Translations under genes and position numbers: made by a program
Assembly: GCA_018434075.1 (NCBI GenBank)
Contig: JAHDQA010000088.1
Location: forward strand, 1-34,862
Direction: 5' to 3'
Length of the DNA: 34,862 bases
DNA from: Tissierellaceae bacterium
Lineage (GTDB): Bacteria; Bacillota; Clostridia; Tissierellales; Tissierellaceae
Shown here: in pieces, positions 1-10,134 of the stretch
Position numbering within the stretch: the stretch's first letter is position 1
How the letters are laid out: each line of letters opens with the position of its first letter
Notes under the pieces: generated by a model
The model's input: only the letters and a program-made list of their open reading frames with translations
Told to the model about the DNA's origin: nothing
Database searches by the model: none

Positions 1-188
1 CAATTTTAAATAACAGCTTCGTTTTTTAAACCAATAATCATTGGTTTATTAGGTGTGCATTTTTTTATTATTAATTTTTCAAAAAATATTTAATATTATT
101 TTGCTAAAATCTATTGACTTTAATTAGCTGGTCTTTTTTTAATATAGTCTTCATTTTACATCAAATCTATTTATAATGCAATGATATC

Positions 189-3014
189 TTATAAGATTTT
201 TCTTAAAAACATCCCCGTATACGAGTTGTCATTCTTTGCTATTTCTTCAGGAGTACCACAAGCTACTATATATCCGCCTTTGTCTCCACCTTCAGGTCCT
301 AGGTCGATAATATAATCTGCTGTCTTTATGACATCTAAATTATGTTCTATGACAACTACGGTATTTCCTCCTTCAACTAATTGAGTCAATACTTTTATCA
401 ATTTATGAATATCTGCACTATGAAGGCCTGTTGTAGGTTCATCTAATATATATATCGTTTTGCCTGTAGCTCTTTTCGATAGCTCCGTTGCTAGTTTTAT
501 CCTCTGTGCTTCCCCTCCAGAAAGTTCTGTTGAAGGTTGCCCGATTTTTATATAACCTAAACCTACATCATATAGTGTTTCAAGTTTTTTTCTTATCTTT
601 GGTATATTTTGGAAAAATTCTAACCCCTCTTCAACGGTCATGTCAAGTACGTCTGCTATACTTTTATCTTTGTATTTAACTTGCAGTGTTTCTCTATTAT
701 ACCTCTTGCCTTTGCACACTTCACAAGGCACGTACACATCAGGCAAAAAATGCATCTCTACTTTCAATATTCCATCGCCTTTGCAAGCTTCACATCTCCC
801 ACCTTTGACGTTGAATGAAAATCTGCCTTTTTTGTAGCCTCTCATCTTTGCTTCATTTGTCATTGCAAATACATCTCTTATATGGTCAAATAAGCCAGTA
901 TATGTCGCTGGATTGGACCTTGGGGTTCTGCCAATTGGATTTTGATCTATTTCTATTACTTTATCAAGATAGTCGATGCCTTCAATTCTTTCATATGCTC
1001 CAGCTCTTTGTTTAGAACCATTCAATTCTCGAGATAATGCTTTGAAAAGAATCTTGTTTACCAAAGAGCTCTTTCCTGAGCCTGATACTCCAGTTATGCA
1101 TGTGAATACTCCAAGCGGAATATCCACATCAATGTTTTTTAAATTATTTTCTCTTGCACCAATTACTTTTATCCATTTCCCATTAGGTTTTCTTCTTTCA
1201 TCTGGTACTTCTATTTTGAGTTTTCCAGACAGATAAGCTCCAGTGATAGATTTAGGATTGCTTTCAATATCTTTTAATGTCCCTTGAGCAACTATGTTTC
1301 CGCCGTGTATGCCTGCACCTGGTCCGATGTCGACAATGTGGTCGGCAGCCCTTATAGTATCTTCGTCATGTTCAACAACTATTAAAGTGTTCCCAAGATC
1401 TGTCAAGTTTCGAAGCGTTTTAATTAATCTTCCATTATCTCTTTGATGGAGGCCTATGCTAGGTTCATCTAACACATATATGACCCCCACCAAACTAGAA
1501 CCTATTTGTGTAGCCAATCTTATTCTCTGGGATTCCCCACCTGACAACGTCCCTGCCATTCTAGATAATGTGAGATAATCTAATCCAACGTCAACTAAAA
1601 ATCCTAATCTGGCTTTGATCTCTTTGAGTATTTGATCTGCTATCATCATATCTTTATTAGAAAGTTCGATGTTCTCAAAAAAATCCAATGCCTTAATCAC
1701 AGGCATATCGGTAACTTCTGAAATATTTAATCCGTTTACTTTTATTGACAATACTTCTTTTTTTAAGCGCTTGCCATTACAATCAGGACAAGGTATTTCT
1801 GACATATATTCTTCAATTTTATCCCTCATAAAATCAGACTGTGTTTCTTTATATCTACGCATTAAATTCGAAATAATTCCTTCAAATTTCCCATTGAATT
1901 CTTTCTTACCTGAATCATCAAAATAACTCAAAAATTTGAATTTAATCGGCCTTTCAGTTCCATAAAACAGTTCCTTTAAAAAGCTCTCAGGTGCATTTTT
2001 TATAGGTTCATCTACGCTAAATCCATTGTCTTTAGCAAGAGTTTTGAATATTTGATAATAGTAATTATCTTCGTCAGTATTTGAATAAGGTGCTATAGCC
2101 CCTTGTGAAATACTTAAATTTTTATTTGGAATCACTAAATCTTCATCTATTTCTTTATGAAAACCCAATCCATTGCAGGTTGGGCACATTCCAAATGGGC
2201 TATTAAATGAAAACATTCTTGGCGAAATCTCTTCTATGGAGATATTGCAATCTGGACACGCTAGCTTTTGACTGAACTGAAGCCTTTCTCCATCTACGAT
2301 TTGCACAATGGCGAGTCCATCTGCTAAATTCAATGCAGTTTCTAGAGAGTCATTTAATCTTGACTCTATGCCTTCCCTTACAATAAGTCTATCTACGACT
2401 ACTTCTATTGTATGAGCTTTTGTTTTTTCTAACTTTATATCATCTGTTTCCAGTTCATAATTTTCTCCATCTATTATAACCCTTAAAAAACCATCTTTTT
2501 TTATTTGGTTTAATGTCTTGATGTGTTCACCCTTTTTACCTCTGATTATTGGGGATAATACGAGTATCCTCGTGCCTTCTTCTAAATTCATTATTTTGTC
2601 AACCATTTGGTCTATTGTTTGACTTGTTATTTCTTTTCCACAATTATAACAATATGGAATGCCAATTCTCGCAAACAAAAGTCTTAGATAATCGTAAATT
2701 TCAGTGACAGTGCCAACGGTGGATCTAGGATTTCTTGATGTAGTCTTTTGGTCAATAGAAATAGAAGGAGATAATCCTTCTATATAATCTAAGTCTGGTT
2801 TCTCCATCTGCCCTAAAAATTGTCTTGCATAGCTTGAGAGAGATTCTACATATCTCCTTTGACCTTCAGCATATATAGTGTCAAAAGCAAGTGAAGATTT
2901 GCCAGAACCACTCAAGCCTGTAAAAACAATCATCTCATTTCTTGGCAGTTCTATATCTATATTTTTTAAATTATGTTCTCTTGCTCCTTTAATAATTATT
3001 TTTTCTTTGGTCAT
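189..3014 (-). CDS. uvrA: Excinuclease ABC subunit A (UvrA)
   Basis: UvrA is the ATPase that finds bulky DNA lesions and loads UvrB in nucleotide excision repair in the cytoplasm. The 941 residues are full length for the family. Two ABC modules are visible: Walker [10 protein letters not shown] at 33-41 and a second GVSGSGKSS near 650, with signatures LSGGESQR near 495 and LSGGEAQR near 835. Zinc-finger cysteines include C253, C256, C277 and C280 in the first half and a CEAC...CEVC set in the second half. The ATG follows AGAGGTGA at normal spacing and lies 10 bases after the uvrB stop, so the two are one operon, probably driven from the SOS-type promoter in front of uvrB. I see no convincing terminator downstream. 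Identification is secure. Confidence 0.98.
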   Translation of the reverse strand: MTKEKIIIKGAREHNLKNIDIELPRNEMIVFTGLSGSGKSSLAFDTIYAEGQRRYVESLSSYARQFLGQMEKPDLDYIEGLSPSISIDQKTTSRNPRSTVGTVTEIYDYLRLLFARIGIPYCYNCGKEITSQTIDQMVDKIMNLEEGTRILVLSPIIRGKKGEHIKTLNQIKKDGFLRVIIDGENYELETDDIKLEKTKAHTIEVVVDRLIVREGIESRLNDSLETALNLADGLAIVQIVDGERLQFSQKLACPDCNISIEEISPRMFSFNSPFGMCPTCNGLGFHKEIDEDLVIPNKNLSISQGAIAPYSNTDEDNYYYQIFKTLAKDNGFSVDEPIKNAPESFLKELFYGTERPIKFKFLSYFDDSGKKEFNGKFEGIISNLMRRYKETQSDFMRDKIEEYMSEIPCPDCNGKRLKKEVLSIKVNGLNISEVTDMPVIKALDFFENIELSNKDMMIADQILKEIKARLGFLVDVGLDYLTLSRMAGTLSGGESQRIRLATQIGSSLVGVIYVLDEPSIGLHQRDNGRLIKTLRNLTDLGNTLIVVEHDEDTIRAADHIVDIGPGAGIHGGNIVAQGTLKDIESNPKSITGAYLSGKLKIEVPDERRKPNGKWIKVIGARENNLKNIDVDIPLGVFTCITGVSGSGKSSLVNKILFKALSRELNGSKQRAGAYERIEGIDYLDKVIEIDQNPIGRTPRSNPATYTGLFDHIRDVFAMTNEAKMRGYKKGRFSFNVKGGRCEACKGDGILKVEMHFLPDVYVPCEVCKGKRYNRETLQVKYKDKSIADVLDMTVEEGLEFFQNIPKIRKKLETLYDVGLGYIKIGQPSTELSGGEAQRIKLATELSKRATGKTIYILDEPTTGLHSADIHKLIKVLTQLVEGGNTVVVIEHNLDVIKTADYIIDLGPEGGDKGGYIVACGTPEEIAKNDNSYTGMFLRKIL

Positions 3015-3024
3015 TTGTTCACCT

Positions 3025-4992
3025 CTAGTAAACTATCTTTTTCTTTAATTCAATCATTTTATCCCTTATCTGTGCGGCTTTTTCAAACTCAAGTTCTTCA
3101 GCTGCTTTTATCATGGCTTTTTCAAGTTCAAATATCATAGCTTCTAGTTCTTCATTTGTCAAGTTTTCTTCATAAATATTTTCATCTTCGGCAACAATGG
3201 TTGCTTCTATTATATCCCTTACGCCTTTTATGATTGATTTTGGCACTATGTTGTGTTCTTTATTGTATTCAGCTTGAATTTTTCTTCTTCTGTTTGTTTC
3301 GTCTATAGCTTTTCTCATTGATTTAGTAATGGTATCTGCATACATGATTACTCTGCCATTTATATTTCTTGCTGCTCTACCTATTGTCTGAATTAGAGAT
3401 GTTTCGCTTCTTAAAAACCCCTCTTTATCAGCATCTAGTATAGCAATTAATGACACTTCAGGTAAATCCAAGCCTTCTCTTAAAAGGTTTATCCCTACAA
3501 TACAATCGTATTTTCCAACTCTTAAATCTCTTATTATTTCCATTCTTTCAATTGTATTTATATCAGAGTGTAAATAAGTCACTTTTATGCCAATTTTCTT
3601 GAGATACTCAGTTAGATCTTCTGCCATCTTCTTAGTAAGCGTTGTAATTAAAACTCTCTCTTCTCTTTGAGTAGTTTTCTTTATTTCTTCAACTAGATCA
3701 TCTATCTGATTTTTAGTTGGTCGCACTTCTACCTCAGGATCTAACAATCCGGTAGGTCTAATTATTTGTTCAACAACATTTTGAGCATGTTCTAATTCAT
3801 AGTTTCCAGGAGTTGCTGATACATATATTATTTGATTAACCATTGATTCAAACTCATTAAATTTAAGCGGTCTGTTATCTAATGCTGATGGCAACCTAAA
3901 TCCATACTCTACTAGTGTAGTCTTTCTAGATCTATCTCCTTCATACATTCCACCTATCTGAGGAATTGTAACATGAGATTCGTCCACAATAATCAAAAAA
4001 TCGTCAGGAAAATAATCTATTAAAGTATATGGTCTACTTCCTTTAGGCCTATTGCTAAGATGCCTAGAATAATTCTCTATTCCTGAACAAAATCCCATTT
4101 CTCGAAGCATTTCTAAGTCATATCTAGTCCTTTGTTCAAGCCTCTGAGCTTCCACTAGCTTATCTTTGTCCCTAAGCTCTTTTAGCCTATCTTCAAGTTC
4201 TTCTTCTATGCTAATTAACGCTCTTTCAACTTTTTCAGGTGATGTTGCAAAGTGGGAAGCAGGAAAAATAGACACATGATTTCTATATCCAATAATTTGG
4301 CCAGTTAAATAGTTTATTTCAGTAATCCTATCTATTTCGTCTCCGAAGAATTCAACTCTAATTGTATTTTCGCTAGAAGCGGCTGGAAATATTTCAAGGA
4401 TATCACCTCTAACTCTGAAAGTGCCTCTTTCAAAATTGATATCATTTCGCATATATTGAATGTCTATGAGTTTCCTCATAACTTCATTTCTATCTTTTTT
4501 CATACCTGGTCTTAACGACACAACTAAATTTTCATAATCAATAGGATCCCCAAGGCCATAGATGCATGACACCGATGCGACTATTATAACATCTCTACGT
4601 TCAAACAATGCCATCGTTGCAGAGTGTCTTAATTTATCAATCTCGTCATTGATTGACGAGTCTTTCTCAATATATGTGTCAGTTTGAGGTACATATGCTT
4701 CTGGTTGATAATAATCGTAATAGCTTACAAAATACTCCACAGCATTGTTAGGAAAAAACTCTTTAAATTCGCTTGCCAACTGATAAGCGAGTGTTTTATT
4801 GTGCGCAATTACTAAAGTAGGTTTTTGTACTTTTTCTATAATATTAGCCATGGTAAAAGTCTTACCAGAACCAGTTACACCCATAAGAACTTGATGCTTC
4901 AATCCTCGATTTAATCCATCTACAATTTTATCTATAGCTTCTGGTTGATCACCAGTTGGTTTATAATTAGATACTATTTTAAATTTGCCCAT
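3025..4992 (-). CDS. uvrB: Excinuclease ABC subunit B (UvrB)
   Basis: UvrB is the DNA-damage-verifying helicase-like subunit of UvrABC and acts with UvrA, encoded just downstream. The 655-residue length is typical. Walker A GVTGSGKT lies at 38-45 and the tyrosine-rich beta-hairpin ([10 protein letters not shown]) at 91-100. A DESH box is in the middle, with the helicase motif VI IGRAARN further on. A C-terminal UVR motif at about 620-650 contains the [12 protein letters not shown] core that contacts UvrC. The start ATG is preceded by a GAGGTAG ribosome site, and the upstream region holds a LexA-type operator. uvrC is not in the window. Confidence 0.98.
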   Translation of the reverse strand: MGKFKIVSNYKPTGDQPEAIDKIVDGLNRGLKHQVLMGVTGSGKTFTMANIIEKVQKPTLVIAHNKTLAYQLASEFKEFFPNNAVEYFVSYYDYYQPEAYVPQTDTYIEKDSSINDEIDKLRHSATMALFERRDVIIVASVSCIYGLGDPIDYENLVVSLRPGMKKDRNEVMRKLIDIQYMRNDINFERGTFRVRGDILEIFPAASSENTIRVEFFGDEIDRITEINYLTGQIIGYRNHVSIFPASHFATSPEKVERALISIEEELEDRLKELRDKDKLVEAQRLEQRTRYDLEMLREMGFCSGIENYSRHLSNRPKGSRPYTLIDYFPDDFLIIVDESHVTIPQIGGMYEGDRSRKTTLVEYGFRLPSALDNRPLKFNEFESMVNQIIYVSATPGNYELEHAQNVVEQIIRPTGLLDPEVEVRPTKNQIDDLVEEIKKTTQREERVLITTLTKKMAEDLTEYLKKIGIKVTYLHSDINTIERMEIIRDLRVGKYDCIVGINLLREGLDLPEVSLIAILDADKEGFLRSETSLIQTIGRAARNINGRVIMYADTITKSMRKAIDETNRRRKIQAEYNKEHNIVPKSIIKGVRDIIEATIVAEDENIYEENLTNEELEAMIFELEKAMIKAAEELEFEKAAQIRDKMIELKKKIVY

Positions 4993-5009
4993 AATACTAC
5001 CTCTTTCTT

Positions 5010-5021
5010 GAACATTTGTTC
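5010..5021 (-). promoter_or_regulatory. LexA (SOS) box in front of uvrBA
   Basis: The perfect dyad GAACATTTGTTC matches the Gram-positive DinR/LexA operator pattern GAAC-N4-GTTC. It sits 18 bases upstream of the uvrB start and overlaps the end of the likely -10 box (5021-5026), which is where a repressor would block transcription. That uvrBA is SOS-regulated in Bacillus is established; regulation here is inferred from the site. Confidence 0.8.
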
Positions 5022-5048
5022 TTATATATATTATAAAACAACTGACAA
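5021..5048 (-). promoter_or_regulatory. Promoter of uvrB-uvrA
   Basis: Read on the minus strand, TTGTCA (5043-5048) and TATAAG (5021-5026) are separated by 16 bases and fit a sigma-A promoter. A TATAAT-like alternative lies a few bases upstream. The start site would fall inside the LexA box. Confidence 0.5.
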
Positions 5049-5070
5049 CAAAAATCTACTCATTTAAAAC

Positions 5071-5099
5071 TTGTGATTATGCAAAATATATTGTAAAAT
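5071..5099 (+). promoter_or_regulatory. Promoter of the 5125 gene
   Basis: TTGTGA (5071-5076) and TAAAAT (5094-5099) are 17 bases apart, directly ahead of a GGAGGCGAG ribosome site and the ATG at 5125. This is divergent from the uvrB promoter. Confidence 0.5.
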
Positions 5100-5124
5100 C
5101 TAATTACTGGAGGCGAGATATATA

Positions 5125-6690
5125 ATGAAATCAATGAAATTTCTTATTTTTCTATCCTTCTCGTGTCTTTTACTGATAGGTTTTTTTAAAATAAATTCTA
5201 TATTAGGATCTGAATCTATAGCAGATGCTACAGACGTTAATTTTAAGGTGGATAAGATCCTTTTATCCACAAGCTATCAAAATACAAGCCCTCGAGCAGA
5301 GATTATAGAAGATAGAAACGAGAAAAAAATATTAATATATGGCGGATTAGTTGAGTGCTCAAATGTAGATGTTTCTGAGATAAAACTAGATGGAACAAGC
5401 TTGAAAATCCATCTTAAAGTTGATGATGAGAATAATATTTCCCAATTAATTGTCCCACAAGTTACAGTTGCACTAGTTGACAATATTCCAAATCTAAGCT
5501 CATTAGAGCTAGAAGTGATTAGCGAAAATTACGATCCGATACAAGTCAATTACAACTTACTAGACATAATTAACAAAGTCAAGGCAGATTATGGACTGTA
5601 TTCTTCCACTTCTCCAACTGTGCAAGTCCTCAGTAGAGGCGATAATTACTATTGGGATATATCTTTTGAAAATGTTTACCAAAAAGAAAACAACAAAGTG
5701 CCAATCATAAATTTAGATGTTCAGGTTGATATTCAAACAGGAGAAATAGAGAAAATTGAGCGAGATTTAGTTTCAAATCTCATAGATTACGGGAATATTT
5801 TATTTTATTCATATGGCAAAGGGTTTATATACCTTAATGATATGGTTGATCAATCAGGTAACACAATTGCACACAATTTATATTATTACAATTTAAAATC
5901 ATCAACAAAAAAACTTATTTTATCCACTACCACAAATGTAGTAAATGCACAAATCTGCAATTGTTCAAACAATATAAGTTTTGTAGACGAATTGGGAAAT
6001 GTATATGTTTATATAAATGATGAGAACAAAATTAAGGAGCTTAAAGATCTTAAAGGCAAATCTATCGATAAAACTTCTTGGAAAAGTCAAAATGAATTGT
6101 ACTTATTAGATGTTTCCGCAGTAAATGATTCAAGGATTTACAGATATAATTTGAGTGAGCAGAAATATTACTTATATTGTCAACTAAATAAAAATATAGC
6201 TAACATTAAATCATATGGTGATGAAATAATAATTGAAGAACTATTGTATCCAGAAAAGAACAACAGCATATATAAAGTGAATGAATCTGGCGAATTGTCA
6301 TATATTGACGATGGTTATAAAGCTACGGTAATAAATAACGATACATTGGTATATTTAAAATTTGATGAATCAAAAAACACCAATTCTTTAAATATATACG
6401 ATTTAAAGAATAATCTCGCAATAAAAACTTTAGAAAAAGATTTTGTATATTATACGCAAACATCAAATTCAAAGATATTCGCTATGGAAAACATAGGTCT
6501 GACCGACCTTTATCAAGCGTATGTCATTGATTTATATAGTAATGAACAAACTCAGTTGGGGAAAGTATTTGGATTGAAAACCATCTATGATGTTGATGAG
6601 GATAAAATCTATACTAATTCAGCTCTTCCTTATGATACAGATTCAACTCCAATAATTTTCTCAATAAAGGCAAACAACTTAAATAAATAG
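5125..6690 (+). CDS. Membrane-anchored or secreted protein of unknown function, possible beta-propeller
   Basis: I do not recognise this 521-residue protein. Residues 4-24 form a hydrophobic N-terminal segment after a short Lys-containing start, either an uncleaved anchor or a signal peptide, so the rest should lie outside the membrane. Residues about 140-215 contain a 'DNYYWDISF...VDIQTGEIEKI' pattern reminiscent of PepSY-like modules. From about 220 to the end come repeated short beta-strand units of the kind 'YLYDLKxxxKKLIL', suggesting a WD40/TolB-like propeller, but I cannot count blades reliably. The gene stands alone between the divergent uvrB and the convergent S41 protease gene, with its own promoter and a good GGAGG site. 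A sensor or assembly-platform role would be speculation. Confidence 0.85.
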   Translation: MKSMKFLIFLSFSCLLLIGFFKINSILGSESIADATDVNFKVDKILLSTSYQNTSPRAEIIEDRNEKKILIYGGLVECSNVDVSEIKLDGTSLKIHLKVDDENNISQLIVPQVTVALVDNIPNLSSLELEVISENYDPIQVNYNLLDIINKVKADYGLYSSTSPTVQVLSRGDNYYWDISFENVYQKENNKVPIINLDVQVDIQTGEIEKIERDLVSNLIDYGNILFYSYGKGFIYLNDMVDQSGNTIAHNLYYYNLKSSTKKLILSTTTNVVNAQICNCSNNISFVDELGNVYVYINDENKIKELKDLKGKSIDKTSWKSQNELYLLDVSAVNDSRIYRYNLSEQKYYLYCQLNKNIANIKSYGDEIIIEELLYPEKNNSIYKVNESGELSYIDDGYKATVINNDTLVYLKFDESKNTNSLNIYDLKNNLAIKTLEKDFVYYTQTSNSKIFAMENIGLTDLYQAYVIDLYSNEQTQLGKVFGLKTIYDVDEDKIYTNSALPYDTDSTPIIFSIKANNLNK

Positions 6691-6730
6691 TTTCTTAATT
6701 ACTTAACTAAGTCTAATTAAAAATTTAAAA

Positions 6731-6790
6731 ATAAGCTCCTCATATTATTAACAGTTCTTCATTAGACCTAGTTAATTTATGAGGAGTTTA
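6731..6790. terminator. Bidirectional terminator between convergent genes
   Basis: A long hairpin pairs ATAAGCTCCTCATA on the left with TATGAGGAGTTTAT on the right, extended inward by TTAAC/GTTAA with small bulges. T-rich sequence flanks it on both strands. It can end both the 5125 gene and the S41 protease gene. Confidence 0.75.
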
Positions 6791-6807
6791 TTTCTTATGA
6801 ATTTGTT

Positions 6808-8034
6808 CTATTCATTTATTTTGTTTTGTAATACTTCAATCGCCTTTTGAAGTTGGTTGTCTTGGTCCAAATAATCTGGTCCAATGTCTTTTACTCCTTC
6901 GTTAAGTTCAACTTCAATATCTGGTTTTATGCCTATCCCATGAATGTTTATGCCATTAGGTGTAAAATACTCAGATACAGTTATCTTTAAACCTGAACCA
7001 TCAGGTAGATCTTTTATTCTTTGGACTACTCCTTTGCCAAAGGTTGTTGTTCCAACTAAAGTTCCTCTTTGATGGTCTTTTATTGCTCCCGCTAGTATTT
7101 CAGAAGCGCTAGCACTGCCCTCGTTTACTAACAGAACAATTGGCAGCTTAGTCATGTTGCTGTCAGAATACAAATATTCCTTATTCCCATATTTATCTTG
7201 AGTGTAAACAATTATCTTCTTATCTAGTAATTCATCTGCTATGTCTGCACACACATCCAACAATCCACCTGGATTATTTCTTAAATCTATGATCAGACCT
7301 TTTGCACTGCTGCCTTCAATATCTTTCAATTGCCTTTTAAAATCATCAGCTGTGTTTTTATCAAAAGAAGTTATTCTTATATATCCAATCCCATCCTCTA
7401 ACATCTTAGATTTAACAGAAACCAATTTTATAATTTCTCTAGTCAGTTCTACATCAAATGTGCTGACTTCACTAGATTTATCTTTTCTTAGAATTGTGAG
7501 TACCACCTTAGTTTTAGGCTCACCCCTCATTATTTTTACAGCTTCATCCATATTTTCAGCAAAAAATTCTTTTCCATCTACTTTTAATATCTTATCTCCA
7601 GTCTGTATTCCTGCTTTTTCTGCAGGAGTGTCTTCTATTGGGGATACTACAGTGATTAAATTGTCATCACCCGGTGTTACAATGATTCCAACTCCACCAT
7701 ATTCGCCGTCCGTTTCAGCATTAAAGCTCTCATATTCATCTTTAGTCATGTACACTGAATATGGATCATTTAAAGCATTGACCATTCCTTTTAATTGTCC
7801 ATCCAATAAAGCTTCTTCATCAACTTCCCTAAGATACAATTCATCTATTGTTTTCCTTACTAAAGCCACCTTCTTATTGTCTTCGTATAATTCCTTTAAA
7901 ACTTTATATTCAGAACTTGGTATTATCACTTTATCATTTACATTTACTGTTAAATAGTTCGATAAAGCAAATGTAACTACATTACTTACTATTAAAATAA
8001 TTAAAAATATGATCGTTCTTTTTTTGTTTTTCAT
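6808..8034 (-). CDS. S41 family C-terminal processing protease (CtpA/CtpB type)
   Basis: This is a membrane-anchored serine protease acting outside the cytoplasmic membrane. The start is the ATG at 8034 (MKNKKRTII), because AAGGGGTG precedes it; a longer reading frame reaching 8100 would run into the preceding terminator. The product is 408 residues. It has one N-terminal membrane helix at about 6-26, a PDZ domain with GGVGI near 115 and a catalytic S41 core. The Ser-Lys-Gln set lies at S309 (in GSASASE), K334 (in FGKG) and Q338, the same positions I recall for Bacillus CtpB. The gene is the last of the ftsE-ftsX-M23-S41 cluster but lies behind a terminator, so it is probably only partly co-transcribed. 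Substrates are unknown; wall hydrolases or regulators are likely. Confidence 0.93.
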   Translation of the reverse strand: MKNKKRTIIFLIILIVSNVVTFALSNYLTVNVNDKVIIPSSEYKVLKELYEDNKKVALVRKTIDELYLREVDEEALLDGQLKGMVNALNDPYSVYMTKDEYESFNAETDGEYGGVGIIVTPGDDNLITVVSPIEDTPAEKAGIQTGDKILKVDGKEFFAENMDEAVKIMRGEPKTKVVLTILRKDKSSEVSTFDVELTREIIKLVSVKSKMLEDGIGYIRITSFDKNTADDFKRQLKDIEGSSAKGLIIDLRNNPGGLLDVCADIADELLDKKIIVYTQDKYGNKEYLYSDSNMTKLPIVLLVNEGSASASEILAGAIKDHQRGTLVGTTTFGKGVVQRIKDLPDGSGLKITVSEYFTPNGINIHGIGIKPDIEVELNEGVKDIGPDYLDQDNQLQKAIEVLQNKINE

Positions 8035-8067
8035 TTTGCACCCCTTATAATATGAAACTAAAAATAA

Positions 8068-8089
8068 AAAAGGAGAGTACTCTCCTTTT
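8068..8089 (-). terminator. Terminator overlapping the M23 stop codon
   Basis: A perfect 22-base palindrome, AAAAGGAGAG-TA-CTCTCCTTTT, is followed on the minus strand by a T-rich run (TTATTTTT). It begins inside the TAA of the M23 gene and separates it from the S41 protease. Confidence 0.75.
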
Positions 8090-9218
8090 ACTTTAACCAA
8101 GGTATAGGGTCAACATAAGCCCCATTCTTTCTAACTTCAAAATGCAAATGAGGACCAGTAGAGTTACCTGTGCTCCCAATTTTTGATATTGCTTGTCCTC
8201 TTGAAACAGTTTCTCCTTCTGACACTAGTATTGAAGAATTATGTGCATAGAGCGTTACTATGCCACCTCCATGGTCTATCATGACAGTCTTTCCATATGA
8301 TCCAAGCCAATCTGCGTATATTACAATTCCATCGGAAGCTGCCCTTGCCTTAGTCCCAGTAGGTGCAGGTATATCTATACCTGTATGTAGCTTTTGAACA
8401 TTAAATATCGGATGAATCCTGTATCCAAATGAAGAACTGATTCTGGAATAGCCTTCAACTGGCCATAACATTACTCCACCAGAATAAGGATTAGTATTTC
8501 GTTGAAGTTCAACTATCTTAGACTCAATTTGTTTTGCATATTCATTTAGCTTATCATATTCTTTTTCATATGCGTCTATGTCCTTGACTAATCTTCCCAT
8601 GAGATCTTCTTTTTGTCTGCTAACCGTTTCTAAATCCCTTTTTCTTGATTCCAATTTAGATTTCGTTATTTCAACTGAAGCTCTTTGTGCTTCTAGTTCT
8701 ACTTTCTTCTGCTCGACTATATCGCGCTGCTCTTTCATGTATTGTATTAATTCCTTATCTTGCTCAGCGATTGATTCTATCATAGTTTGCCTAGATAAAA
8801 AATCTTTAATATCCCCAGACGACAACAAAACTTCAAGATATCCTACATTCCCATTTTTATACATAACTCTTAACCTTTGGTTAAAAGTATCAGTTTTTTC
8901 AGCTATGTTTTTTTCTGCCTCTGCTAGATCTTTTTCAGCTTGATCAATATTTGCATTTATTATTTCCAATTCTTTTTCCACATTGTCCAATTCACTCTGT
9001 GCAGTTGAAATCTTCAAGTCCAGTTCTTTAATCTGGTTTTCTAATGTGTCGGTTTGGTTTTGCATGGATTCTAATTCTTTCTTAGTCTGATCTATTTGAG
9101 ATTGTATTTCCGATTGCTGTTTTTTTAAATCGCTTATTGTTTGCCCATAAACTTGAAAAACAGTTGAAAATATAAAAACCATAGCTACAAATAGCGAAAT
9201 CATCTTCTTATGTTTCAT
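8088..9218 (-). CDS. Coiled-coil M23 peptidoglycan hydrolase, likely FtsEX effector
   Basis: This secreted wall hydrolase has a signal peptide (about 1-26, MKHKKMISLF...VYGQT), a long two-part coiled coil at about 30-245 rich in Q, E, K and L, and a C-terminal LytM/M23 zinc peptidase domain. Zinc and catalytic motifs are HTGID near 278 and HLHF near 357. This layout matches EnvC, PcsB and CwlO-type partners of FtsEX, and its place directly after ftsX supports that. I chose the ATG at 9218 (376 residues) because AGGAGG at the ftsX stop gives it correct spacing; the upstream ATG at 9239 would add seven residues and overlap ftsX. The FtsEX link is inferred from architecture and neighbours. Confidence 0.93.
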   Translation of the reverse strand: MKHKKMISLFVAMVFIFSTVFQVYGQTISDLKKQQSEIQSQIDQTKKELESMQNQTDTLENQIKELDLKISTAQSELDNVEKELEIINANIDQAEKDLAEAEKNIAEKTDTFNQRLRVMYKNGNVGYLEVLLSSGDIKDFLSRQTMIESIAEQDKELIQYMKEQRDIVEQKKVELEAQRASVEITKSKLESRKRDLETVSRQKEDLMGRLVKDIDAYEKEYDKLNEYAKQIESKIVELQRNTNPYSGGVMLWPVEGYSRISSSFGYRIHPIFNVQKLHTGIDIPAPTGTKARAASDGIVIYADWLGSYGKTVMIDHGGGIVTLYAHNSSILVSEGETVSRGQAISKIGSTGNSTGPHLHFEVRKNGAYVDPIPWLK

Positions 9219-9231
9219 TCTCACAATCCTC

Positions 9232-10134
9232 CTAAACATTTAGAAACTTTTTAAGCGATAGCATACTTCCCATAGCTCCAATACCAGCTCCAATAGTCAA
9301 AAATATAACCGCAATATCAGTGATTATGGACTCAGGAGGTATTAAATAAAAAGTGAACATATTATAGAAACTCTCATTCATGTTGAGGTATAAATATCTA
9401 TATGCATAATATACTACCACTATAGAAAACAATGCTCCAACTAATCCAAAAAACACACCCTCGATTATAAAAGGCCCTCTTATGTAGCTATTAGTGGCTC
9501 CAACATATTTCATTATATTGATTTCTCGTTTTCTGGAAGTCACTGTTAACTTGATTGTATTAGATATTATAAAGATAGAGACAAAGACTAAAACAGAGAT
9601 TATAATTATTCCGCCGACCCTAATATAGCCTGCGAAACTCAGCAATCTATCAATTATATCTTTATAATATTTCACTTCTTCGACTCCGTCAAGTGTTTTT
9701 ATTGAATTTACTAAATTATCTGCAAGTTCAATATCTTCAACTTTGATAATATATGAATTTGGCAATGGATTTGTTTCTAAATCATCCAAAAGATAAGCAT
9801 CTTCTCCCCAATCTTGTTTCATCAATTCCAAAGCCTGTTCTTTTGATCTATATATAACTGACACTACACCAGAAATATTTTTAGCTGTTTCTTCTATTTT
9901 TGTCATCTGTGAGCTACTTATATCGTCTTCTAAAAATACTTCTATTTCGTCAAATTTCAATTTTGTATCATTTACGACATTATTTATGCTCAATATCAAT
10001 ACTAAAACTATTCCAAGTATCATCAAAACAGCAGAGATGCTAGTAATTGAAGCCAAACCCATGCTCTTGTTTCTCCACATGCTCTGAATCCCTTGTTTAA
10101 ACATATTTCTAAATACTCTAAGCTTCACTGCCAT
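9232..10134 (-). CDS. ftsX: Cell division protein FtsX
   Basis: FtsX is the membrane subunit of the FtsEX ABC-type complex, which transmits ATP-driven movement to wall hydrolases at the septum or sidewall. The 300-residue product has a first membrane helix at about 25-50, a large extracytoplasmic loop at about 50-160, and three more helices at the C-terminus, the usual FtsX layout. I place the start at the ATG at 10134 (MAVKLRVFRNM), which follows a GGGTGGG site and overlaps the end of ftsE by 17 bases; the longer frame from 10170 adds 12 charged residues unlike the family. Coupled translation with ftsE is likely. Confidence 0.95.
   Translation of the reverse strand: MAVKLRVFRNMFKQGIQSMWRNKSMGLASITSISAVLMILGIVLVLILSINNVVNDTKLKFDEIEVFLEDDISSSQMTKIEETAKNISGVVSVIYRSKEQALELMKQDWGEDAYLLDDLETNPLPNSYIIKVEDIELADNLVNSIKTLDGVEEVKYYKDIIDRLLSFAGYIRVGGIIIISVLVFVSIFIISNTIKLTVTSRKREINIMKYVGATNSYIRGPFIIEGVFFGLVGALFSIVVVYYAYRYLYLNMNESFYNMFTFYLIPPESIITDIAVIFLTIGAGIGAMGSMLSLKKFLNV

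Noticed and set aside
27..48. Inverted repeat TAAACCAAT-AATC-ATTGGTTTA as terminator of uvrA
   Set aside because: No T-run follows on the minus strand, and it is 140 bases from the uvrA stop. It could belong to a neighbour outside the window.
7241..7957. A long plus-strand frame of 238 codons opposite the S41 protease
   Set aside because: It is serine- and leucine-rich in the way an antisense shadow is, and the minus strand encodes a clear PDZ/S41 protein.
8035..8100. N-terminal extension of the S41 protease
   Set aside because: It would run back through the M23 terminator; the AAGGGGTG site places the start at 8034.
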